A stretch of DNA of 59,110 bases from IMG/VR virus record IMGVR_UViG_3300033551_000005, positions 1 to 59,110 of that record; one strand, written 5' to 3'. This document shows positions 20,820-26,264 of the stretch, piece after piece. A program made the translations under genes and the position numbers. The notes under the pieces were generated by a model, which was not told the origin of the DNA, searched no databases, and worked only from the letters and a program-made list of their open reading frames with translations. Within the stretch, counting starts at the first letter, position 1, and every line of letters begins with the position of its first letter. The DNA comes from a virus.

Positions 20820-21157
20820 CAGTTCTTCTCCTCGATCTTGGGCGCCAGCATGGCGTCCCACTTCTCGCCTACGGTGTCGACGATGGCCCAAGCCGCGTCG
20901 ATGAAGTTGTCGCCCCGGAAGTGCTGCTCCAGGTCGTTGTCGGCGCTGGTGACGAACACCGGGACGCCGTCGTACTTCTCGGCCTCGGGGTCCCGCGACA
21001 GCAGGGTGGTGATGAGCAGCGTCTGCCCGACGCCCTCGCCGTCGACCACCAGCACGAGGCCGGTGAAGAACCCGATGCCGCTGCTGCCGTTGCGCTGGTA
21101 CGAGGCGGCCAGCACCTCGTAGGCGCCGTACGGTCCCCTCGCGATCTTGTTGCTCAT
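20819..21157 (-). CDS. Hypothetical 112-residue protein
   Basis: Starts MSNKIARGPYGAYEVLAASY with a GGAGGAGCAGC site upstream. It has a hydrophobic beta core (SGIGFFTGLVLVVDGEGVGQ, TLLITTLL) then an acidic helix-rich end (EQHFRGDNFIDAAWAIVDTV). First gene of a three-gene coupled run. No family recognised. Confidence 0.6.
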   Translation of the reverse strand: MSNKIARGPYGAYEVLAASYQRNGSSGIGFFTGLVLVVDGEGVGQTLLITTLLSRDPEAEKYDGVPVFVTSADNDLEQHFRGDNFIDAAWAIVDTVGEKWDAMLAPKIEEKN

Positions 21158-21219
21158 GCTGCTCCTCCTCGGGGAGCCGGGGCGGGTCGCCGTGCAGCGG
21201 CCCGCCGGGGTGGGGTTGC

Positions 21220-21798
21220 TCAGGCCTCGTCCATCCGGGTGCGGATGGTGACCCGGCCGGGGTGGACGTTGAACCGCGCCGTCGAGCGCTTGCTGTGCCC
21301 GAGCAGGTCCAGCGTCAGGGTGCCGTCGGTCGGCTCGACGTACCGCACGCGCCACCGGGGCGCCTCGCCCTTCGCCAGGAACGGCTTGGTGTACGAGACG
21401 ACGTCGCCCTGGCGGGGCGTGGTGCGCAGGCCCTCGCGGAGGATCTTGCCCTGCTCAGCGAGCGGCGGGACCGGCTCGGTGGAGCGGGTCAGGCCGCAGT
21501 CCATGCACGCCTCGATGGTCGCGAGGCCGGGGACCGGCAGCACCTCTTCGTGGTCGCACACGTCCTGGGCGATCTTCGCGACGTGCAGGTCGCCGCCCGC
21601 CTTCTTGACGAGGGCCATCAGGCCGAAGCCGTGGCGCAGGTTGTGGTCGCCCTTGGTGCCGATGCGGCCGTCCGTCATGCGGAACGCCTCGTGCGCCGTG
21701 ACGAACTGCGGGACGCCCTCGCGGCGGAGCCGGGTGTAGGCGCTGGTGAGCAGGTCGGTGGTGACGTGACGGCGGCGGCGGGTGGTGTTGCGGGACAT
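21220..21798 (-). CDS. Hypothetical 192-residue DNA-binding-like protein
   Basis: Starts MSRNTTRRRRHVTTDLLTSA, a basic N-terminus, then a winged-helix-like stretch (TSAYTRLRREGVPQFVTAHE). The middle has a CDHEEVLPVPGLATIEACMD segment that could hold zinc with CG. The C-terminal third is strand-rich (RWRVRYVEPTDGTLTLDLLG). It follows AGGAGGACACC and a degenerate copy of the promoter/leader. DNA binding is inferred from charge and pattern only. Confidence 0.6.
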   Translation of the reverse strand: MSRNTTRRRRHVTTDLLTSAYTRLRREGVPQFVTAHEAFRMTDGRIGTKGDHNLRHGFGLMALVKKAGGDLHVAKIAQDVCDHEEVLPVPGLATIEACMDCGLTRSTEPVPPLAEQGKILREGLRTTPRQGDVVSYTKPFLAKGEAPRWRVRYVEPTDGTLTLDLLGHSKRSTARFNVHPGRVTIRTRMDEA

Positions 21799-21825
21799 GG
21801 TGTCCTCCTCGATTGGGTGGTGCGT

Positions 21826-21850
21826 TGTGCTGACGTGCCCCGGCTAGGTC
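21826..21850 (-). promoter_or_regulatory. Degenerate copy of the repeated leader
   Basis: Minus-strand CACGTCAGCACAACGCACCA keeps the CGTCAGCACAAC leader, but the TGCTAATGT -10 is replaced by GC-rich sequence. The leader seems conserved even where the promoter box is not. Confidence 0.5.
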
Positions 21851-21882
21851 GTGAACCTGCGCCGCCTACGCGGTGCCGGGGC
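21836..21882 (-). terminator. Imperfect hairpin after the winged-helix gene
   Basis: GCCCCGGCAC and GGCCGGGGC-like arms around a 25-base interior, immediately after the stop at 21889 and overlapping the degenerate promoter region. Modest support. Confidence 0.45.
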
Positions 21883-21888
21883 GGCCGG

Positions 21889-22152
21889 TCAGTTGACCGG
21901 GATGATCGGGAACGCCGCGCCCTTCTCGGTGAGCCGGTAGGCGTCGTGGCCCGGCTTGTCGCCGCACCACTCGATGAGGCCGTAGTTCCGCATCAGGGTG
22001 TGAGCGTGGGTCGCGGCCGACTGGTGCATCCGGGCCACCCGGGCGATGTTCTTCCGCGAGATGTAGCCGGGGTTCATCAGGCGGGCCGCCGCGAACGCCT
22101 TGGCGAGGCTCGGGGTGATCTTGTGACCCTGGATGCGAAGCGTGGTAGCCAT
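21889..22152 (-). CDS. Small winged-helix DNA-binding protein
   Basis: An 87-residue protein (MATTLRIQGHKITPSLAKAF). The helices ISRKNIARVARMHQSAATHA and THAHTLMRNYGLIEW followed by a DAYRLTEKGAAF wing fit a MarR/PadR-like winged helix. It has its own full promoter copy and an AGGAGGTCACG site, so it is probably expressed early. It is a candidate regulator of the phage promoters. No closer family recognised. Confidence 0.7.
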   Translation of the reverse strand: MATTLRIQGHKITPSLAKAFAAARLMNPGYISRKNIARVARMHQSAATHAHTLMRNYGLIEWCGDKPGHDAYRLTEKGAAFPIIPVN

Positions 22153-22178
22153 CGTGACCTCCTGGTTTGGTGCTCTGT

Positions 22179-22225
22179 TGTGCTGACATACGTAACATTA
22201 GCACACCAGCAAGGAGGGGCAACAC
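22179..22225 (-). promoter_or_regulatory. Repeated phage promoter and leader, copy 6
   Basis: Minus-strand TTGCCC, 16-bp spacer, TGCTAATGTTACGTATGTCA then GCACA. The region around -35 (GTTTCGTGTTGCCC) matches copy 5. It drives the winged-helix gene at 22152. Confidence 0.8.
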
Positions 22226-22244
22226 GAAACATGTTACGGTTGTG

Positions 22245-22559
22245 TTACGGCTCCGGCAGGTAGCCCAGCGTCTCGGCCACCGAGAGCACGACGGCGCCGA
22301 CGCCGCCCGCCGCCCGCAGGTCCGCGAGGCGCTTCTGCTGGCGGATCGTCGCCCGGCCGTACGCGTGCTCGGTGCTCTCACCGAGCCGCTGCTTCTTCAC
22401 CTCGAAGCCGTAGATCCGGCCGTCGATGACGACGACGAGGTCGGGCAGCCCGGCGGCCTGGTACGGCCCGCCGTGGATCTTGGTGATCATCGCGCTCGGG
22501 TGCCGCTTCTTGATCGCCCGCGTGATCTGCCCCACGAGCAGGGTCTCCGGCTGTGCCAC
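22245..22559 (-). CDS. VRR-NUC domain nuclease
   Basis: A 104-residue protein from GTG 22559 with an AGGAGG site. The layout is that of stand-alone phage VRR-NUC nucleases: ITRAIKKRHPSAMITKIHGG, the catalytic strand GLPDLVVVIDGRIYGFEVKK (D and E-x-K), then QQKRLADLRAAGGVGAVV. These PD-(D/E)XK enzymes cut branched or structured DNA. It is the last gene of the recombination block, after the two tRNAs, and fits a Holliday-junction or debranching role. Confidence 0.9.
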   Translation of the reverse strand: MAQPETLLVGQITRAIKKRHPSAMITKIHGGPYQAAGLPDLVVVIDGRIYGFEVKKQRLGESTEHAYGRATIRQQKRLADLRAAGGVGAVVLSVAETLGYLPEP

Positions 22560-22581
22560 GAGTCCTCCTGGATACGAGAGT

Positions 22582-22612
22582 GGCCCGCCCCGGAGTGAGT
22601 GCGGGGCGGGCC
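22582..22612 (-). terminator. Hairpin between the tRNA genes and the VRR-NUC gene
   Basis: Perfect GGCCCGCCCCG / CGGGGCGGGCC stem around a nine-base loop. It may end the tRNA transcript or help 3' processing; the nuclease gene follows closely. Confidence 0.65.
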
Positions 22613-22643
22613 GTGCGGCAGCCGGTGAAGGGCGACCGTCGCG

Positions 22644-22714
22644 AGGCGCTGGCGGGAGTTGAACCCGCTTGTCCGGCTTTGCAGGCCGTTCCCTGGCCGT
22701 TCGGGCACAGCGCC
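22644..22714 (-). tRNA. tRNA-Cys (anticodon GCA)
   Basis: Seven-base-pair acceptor stem (GGCGCTG with CAGCGCC), D arm GCCCGAACGGCCAGGG, anticodon loop CTGCAAA giving GCA, and T arm GCGGGTTCAACTCCCGC. CCA is not encoded. It lies four bases after tRNA-Asn, so both are probably cut from one precursor. Cys and Asn codons are rare in such GC-rich phages, yet many of the phage's small zinc proteins are Cys-rich. Confidence 0.92.
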
Positions 22715-22718
22715 TTGG

Positions 22719-22790
22719 CTCCCCACGCAGGACTTGAACCTGCAATACCTGGGTAACAACCAGGCGTGTTGCCAATTACACCAGCGGGGA
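22719..22790 (-). tRNA. tRNA-Asn (anticodon GTT)
   Basis: Acceptor stem TCCCCGC with GTGGGGA, discriminator G, D arm containing GGTGTAATTGGCAAC, anticodon stem CCTGG/CCAGG with loop TTGTTAC giving GTT, and T arm GCAGGTTCAAGTCCTGC. CCA is not encoded. All arms pair normally, so the gene looks intact. Confidence 0.93.
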
Positions 22791-22798
22791 AAGCGCGT

Positions 22799-22916
22799 CC
22801 CCGGGAGCGCGGCCGTCCGGCCGAACCCCCGGGAACACTTCCCGCCGCTCATCGCGGCGGGCGGGGTGCCTGGTGTCGGTGAAGTCACCAGGCGGGGTGC
22901 TGAGCCGGGGAGCACC
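22799..22916 (-). ncRNA. Array of four hairpins upstream of the tRNA pair
   Basis: This 418-base gap between genes holds, besides the tRNAs, four consecutive stems read on the minus strand: 22896-22916 (GGTGCT/AGCACC), 22868-22893 (GCCTGGTG/CACCAGGC, perfect), 22841-22861 (CCCGCCGC/GCGGCGGG) and 22799-22833 (CCCGGG arms with an inner GGCCG stem). They follow the ssDNA-binding gene and precede tRNA-Asn. They could be a terminator plus processing signals, or one structured RNA. No coding frame with a ribosome site is seen. Confidence 0.4.
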
Positions 22917-22977
22917 ACAGAGGTTGAGTGTCAGCACAACCACCCGCTCTACCCAGCCCAGCCGTCATGACCCTACC

Positions 22978-23613
22978 TCAGAGGTTGATGTCCGCCAGAG
23001 ACAGGGTCTCCGGCTCCTCCTTGGCGGGGACGGTGGTGGGCGCCGGTGCGGCGGCCGTGCGCACACGGTCCGCCACGGTGGCCTCGCCGCCGGTCGTGAA
23101 CTCCTTCACGACCTCCGCCGGGGCGTCCTCGACGACGGCGGCCTGCACCGGCTCGGCGACGGCCTCGGGCACGTCCTCGACCATCTGCTCCAGCACCGGC
23201 ACGTCGGCCGGGGCGTCCTCGGCCTCCGGCGCGATGTAGCGAGCGTAGCCGTCGATCTGCGACGTGCCGGGGCGGCCCCGGTACGGCTCGGCGTGGCTCG
23301 TGTCGATGTAGACCTTGCGGTTCTTCCACGCCTCGGGGTTGATGCTGAGGCGCTTCTTCGGCGTGGGCATGCCCAGGCCGTTGAGGAAGCCGACGATCTT
23401 GAAGAGCGCCTTCGGCGTGATGGCGAGCCGGTCGATGATGACCTTGCCGCTCTCCGGCCCCTCGATGATGCGGAGGAAGACGGTGAACATGTCGTTCTGC
23501 GACTTGCTCTTGCCGAACTCGTAGTCCTCGACGATCGCGAGGTAGCGCGCGTCCGCGACCGTGTCCGAGATGTTCGGGCGGTAGCCGGACAGGTCCAGGG
23601 TGTACTGACCCAT
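22978..23613 (-). CDS. Putative single-stranded DNA-binding protein
   Basis: A 211-residue protein (MGQYTLDLSGYRPN). The first 120 residues look like an OB-type DNA-binding domain (ARYLAIVEDYEFGKSKSQND, FTVFLRIIEGPESGKVIIDR, KIVGFLNGLG). A long acidic, Ala/Pro/Val-rich linker follows, and the protein ends EEPETLSLADINL, an acidic-hydrophobic tip like the partner-binding tail of SSBs. It is directly downstream of the Sak4-like ATPase gene. Sak4 recombinases and SSB-like proteins commonly work together in phage recombination. The assignment is by layout and context. Confidence 0.65.
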   Translation of the reverse strand: MGQYTLDLSGYRPNISDTVADARYLAIVEDYEFGKSKSQNDMFTVFLRIIEGPESGKVIIDRLAITPKALFKIVGFLNGLGMPTPKKRLSINPEAWKNRKVYIDTSHAEPYRGRPGTSQIDGYARYIAPEAEDAPADVPVLEQMVEDVPEAVAEPVQAAVVEDAPAEVVKEFTTGGEATVADRVRTAAAPAPTTVPAKEEPETLSLADINL

Positions 23614-23652
23614 GTGGGTTTCTCTTTTCTGTGCTGTTTTGTTGCGGTTTGG

Positions 23653-24495
23653 TTACTTGCTCGCGGCCTTGACCGTGGGCATGCCGCCGATGCCGAGCGT
23701 GGTCCCGAGGGACACGAGCGACAGCGGGGCCTTCCGGCCGAGCACGGGCGGGATACGGCCGTGCAGGTGCGCCGGGACGCGCGCCTTGATGCGGTACTCG
23801 ACGTCGTTGCCGAAGCGGGCGACGTGGCGCTCGGCCGGGTTGCCCTCCTCGTCGGTGTTGTCGTAGTCCTTCTCCGCCTCGCAGAACATGACGTAGTCGG
23901 GCGAGGCGAGCGTGATCGACTGCGCGCCGCGCTGGACGTCGACCGTCCGCGTGGTCGTGTTGTTGATCTCGTCCTCGGTGATCTTCGTCTGCGCCGTCAG
24001 GATGACGTGCATGGGGTTCGCACGCTCCGCGTCCGCGAGGCTGTACCAGAACGTCGGGATGTCCGACATGATGTCGAGCGCCTGCCCCCAGGTGCGCTGG
24101 TCGGCCGGGGCGACGCCCTGACCAATCTCGCGGACGGCCGTCTCGCTGTGGCCGAGGAGGAACCGCATCGTCATCTTCTGGACGCCGGTCAGGCTGTCCA
24201 GGACGACCGCCTTGAAGCCGCCCTCACCCCGGTCCAGGGCGTAGAACAGTTCGTCCAACTGCTTGATGGACTTGGGGCGGACGACGGTGATGTTCTTCGC
24301 CCACGGCGTGCCGAGGAACGACCGGGGGCCGCGCTCGCCTCGCATGTCGACGAAGATCGTCTTGCCGACCTGGGCGATGGTGCTCGCCAGGTACGACTTG
24401 CCCGAGCCCTGGCTGCCGTGCAGCAGGAACCGGCCGTAGTCGTCACCGATCTGGTCGGTGCCGTACAGGGTCAGCCCTGCGATCGTGTTGCTCAA
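23653..24495 (-). CDS. Sak4-like RecA-fold ATPase (recombinase)
   Basis: A 280-residue RecA-fold ATPase of the Sak4/AAA_24 type. Walker A is LLHGSQGSGKSYLAST (about residues 24-39), Walker B is FKAVVLDSLTG, and HVILTAQTKITEDE holds the sensor strand. The start is a TTG at 24495 with GGAGACAGA directly upstream. No earlier ATG has a better site. Sak4 proteins promote strand annealing or exchange with a phage SSB. The neighbours (SSB-like, Cas4/RecB-like and VRR-NUC nucleases) make up a recombination set. The role is inferred from family knowledge. Confidence 0.82.
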   Translation of the reverse strand: MSNTIAGLTLYGTDQIGDDYGRFLLHGSQGSGKSYLASTIAQVGKTIFVDMRGERGPRSFLGTPWAKNITVVRPKSIKQLDELFYALDRGEGGFKAVVLDSLTGVQKMTMRFLLGHSETAVREIGQGVAPADQRTWGQALDIMSDIPTFWYSLADAERANPMHVILTAQTKITEDEINNTTTRTVDVQRGAQSITLASPDYVMFCEAEKDYDNTDEEGNPAERHVARFGNDVEYRIKARVPAHLHGRIPPVLGRKAPLSLVSLGTTLGIGGMPTVKAASK

Positions 24496-24535
24496 TCTGT
24501 CTCCAGTTGTCCGGGTCTGTCACACTGACTTGACC

Positions 24536-24552
24536 TTACGTACGTAATCATA
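24536..24552 (-). promoter_or_regulatory. Promoter with TTACGTACGTAA palindrome before the Sak4-like gene
   Basis: Minus-strand -10 TATGAT in TGTATGATTACG is followed at once by the perfect 12-bp palindrome TTACGTACGTAA. The same palindrome recurs at 28542 before the helicase gene and is embedded in the repeated promoters. It is a candidate operator. Confidence 0.6.
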
Positions 24553-24558
24553 CACGCC

Positions 24559-24795
24559 CTACGAGCGGACGCGAACCGGGGAGTTCTTCTCCTCCTCGGG
24601 CCGCCCCAGAGCCGCCCGGCAGGCGGCGTCCTTGGCGACCAGCAGCGCCTGCATGGCGGCGTCCTTCTGCGGGCCGTCGGGCAGGTACTCGTCCCACCAC
24701 CGCTGCGTCGCCTCGGCGTCGAGCGCCGCGTTGGCGATCCGGGCGTCCTGCGTGCGCTGGGACGTGTCGAAGAACTGCGTCGTGTGGTGAGCCAT
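24559..24795 (-). CDS. Hypothetical 78-residue helical protein
   Basis: Starts MAHHTTQFFDTSQRTQDA and is largely helical and charged (ARIANAALDAEATQRWWDEY, AAMQALLVAKDAACRAALGR). It lies between the two recombination genes. The upstream gene's stop TAG forms part of TAGGGT, six bases before the ATG, so a leaderless start is possible; no strong ribosome site is seen. Function unknown. Confidence 0.6.
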   Translation of the reverse strand: MAHHTTQFFDTSQRTQDARIANAALDAEATQRWWDEYLPDGPQKDAAMQALLVAKDAACRAALGRPEEEKNSPVRVRS

Positions 24796-24804
24796 GCCGG
24801 GACC

Positions 24805-25938
24805 CTACGCCTTCACGGCGAGGCCGTAGCCCGAGGGCTCCAGCCGCTGGTTCGTGCGCATCTCGTCGAGGCAGAGCATCACGAAGTCGCAGCCCTTGCA
24901 GCCGTTGCGCGAGAGGTTCCGCGCGATCGGCCCCAGGCTCGGGTCGTCGAACCGGCGGCGAGCCTCGGCCTGCCCCTCGGCCGTGGCGACGGCCTCCTGG
25001 AGGTGGCCCCGGATGATGCGCGGGTTCACCGGGTCGAGCGTGCGCCGGTTCCACTTGTCGCGCTCCGACGGCGTGCTCAACTTCTCGATGACCTTCGGGT
25101 CGCGCTCGTAGAAGCCCGCGCCGCTGCCGTCCTTCTTGAGCCCCGGGAACGGCACCGGCTCCTCGGTGAACGCGAGGTAGGCCGCGACGTCGTAGTCCGT
25201 GACGGACGCCGACAACTTGCCTGCCTTGGTGACGGCGGGCTGCGCGGCGGGCTTCGAGCGGGCGCGGTCGTAGCCGACGGCCCCCACGTTGATGCCCAAC
25301 TGCACCGACACGCCCCAGGCGTAGAGGTGCAACTGCGAGTCGAGCAGGTCGTCCAGCGACTCGGCCGCCGCGATGGTGCCGTTCGTCTTGTGGTCGCGGA
25401 CGACGATCAGGCCCAGGCGCTTGTCGCGGTAGACCTCGTCGACTCGGCCCCGGAGCACGACGCCGGAGTCCGCGATCGGCACCTCCACGAACACCTCGAC
25501 CGCGATCACCTCCTCGTTCTCGCGGGACTCCGCGCCCCACGCCTCCTCCCACCGAGCGTCCATCTCGACGAGGTGCGGCACGAGCGGGGCGCCGGTCTTC
25601 TCGATCCACTGCTCCTGCCGGGTGAGGTTCAGGCTGTTCCAGAACGACTCGGCGGCGGCGAAGACATGCGCCTTCTGGAGGTGCGGGCCGACCGACAGTT
25701 CCGGCCCCATGTCGCCCGTGCTGATCTTGTCGGGCAGGTACAGCGGCGCGGCCTCCTGCGACCGGCTGCGGGCGATGGCGTCGGCGGCGCGCAGCGCGTG
25801 CCACCACGAGCCGAGTTCGCGAGTGATGAGCGGCTGCACCCCGGCGGGCCGGAGGCGCCGCAGGGTGGAGAACTCGAACTTCTTGGGGCACGCTCGGTAG
25901 GTGCCCAGGCTGCTGGGCGAGACGGTGATCGGGGGCAT
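24805..25938 (-). CDS. Cas4/RecB-like PD-(D/E)XK exonuclease with Fe-S cluster
   Basis: A 377-residue nuclease. It opens with SPSSLGTYRACPKKFEFSTL (the first cluster Cys) and closes with NGCKGCDFVMLC, giving the four Cys of a Cas4/AddB-type 4Fe-4S nuclease. The catalytic core shows VVLRGRVDEVYRD, LIVVRDHKTNG (D-x-K) and the RecB-family QxxxY motif in SQLHLYAWG. It likely resects or trims DNA ends to feed the Sak4-like recombinase. It is the first gene of the minus-strand recombination block and is divergent from the replication genes. Size is typical of phage RecB-like nucleases; no helicase domain is attached. Confidence 0.88.
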   Translation of the reverse strand: MPPITVSPSSLGTYRACPKKFEFSTLRRLRPAGVQPLITRELGSWWHALRAADAIARSRSQEAAPLYLPDKISTGDMGPELSVGPHLQKAHVFAAAESFWNSLNLTRQEQWIEKTGAPLVPHLVEMDARWEEAWGAESRENEEVIAVEVFVEVPIADSGVVLRGRVDEVYRDKRLGLIVVRDHKTNGTIAAAESLDDLLDSQLHLYAWGVSVQLGINVGAVGYDRARSKPAAQPAVTKAGKLSASVTDYDVAAYLAFTEEPVPFPGLKKDGSGAGFYERDPKVIEKLSTPSERDKWNRRTLDPVNPRIIRGHLQEAVATAEGQAEARRRFDDPSLGPIARNLSRNGCKGCDFVMLCLDEMRTNQRLEPSGYGLAVKA

Positions 25939-25959
25939 GGGGCTCCTCGGTTCGGGGTC

Positions 25960-26018
25960 GTTCTTCGTTCATCACTCACCCACCCCTTACGGGGAGGGGT
26001 GAGTGATGAACGAAGAAC
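25960..26018. repeat. Dispersed palindrome family, member 2
   Basis: Arms GTTCTTCGTTCATCACTCAC and GTGAGTGATGAACGAAGAAC pair perfectly over 22 bases, with CCACCCC/GGGGAGGGG core and TTAC loop. It lies in the divergent region between the minus-strand recombination genes and the plus-strand replication genes. It is followed by CACGACTAGGTGA, also seen after member 4. No U-tract follows on either strand. Confidence 0.85.
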
Positions 26019-26095
26019 ACGACTAGGTGAGATGGCGGTCTGACCTGCGGGGTAGGGTGCGTGAACCGCTCCACCCTGCGGGCCGTTGCCCCGGG

Positions 26096-26124
26096 TTGCT
26101 GGGGCGTGTGTTTACTAATGTATC
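26096..26124 (+). promoter_or_regulatory. Promoter of the replication genes
   Basis: TTGCTG (26096-26101), 17-bp spacer, and extended -10 TGTATCAT ending at 26124. This is the best textbook promoter of the plus-strand block. Transcription would start about 26131, giving a leader with its own small reading frame before the primase-polymerase gene. Confidence 0.75.
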
Positions 26125-26165
26125 ATGTGCTCGGCCCGGCAATGGGCCTCGGTGAAAGGAACCAC

Positions 26166-26264
26166 ATGACCCATGAAATGCCGAAGGGCCGCGCCCCCAG
26201 ACGCGGCCCTTCACGTAACAGCAACCCCACCCCGACCGGCACTGACGAGAGGACGGCGGGATGA
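26166..26264 (+). CDS. Small leader gene before the primase-polymerase
   Basis: A 32-residue basic frame (MTHEMPKGRAPRRGPSRN) behind GAAAGGAACCAC, whose stop overlaps the next ATG (GATGA). Codons 7-16 form a near-perfect hairpin, AAGGGCCGCG with CGCGGCCCTT (about 26186-26214), inside the reading frame. That is an arrangement compatible with translation-dependent attenuation or coupling. It may be a true microprotein or only a leader peptide. No function recognised. Confidence 0.55.
   Translation: MTHEMPKGRAPRRGPSRNSNPTPTGTDERTAG

Noticed and set aside
22917-22977. Possible third tRNA: GCTGGGTAGAGC looks like a D arm, with a GGTTG/CAACC stem after it
   Set aside because: The anticodon loop would be ten bases, there is no GGTTCRA T arm and no acceptor stem. 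At most a decayed remnant.
25960-26018. Ordinary Rho-independent terminator for the palindromes
   Set aside because: No U-tract on either side, shared outer arms across five loci and a copy in a divergent region do not fit a simple terminator, though termination is not excluded.
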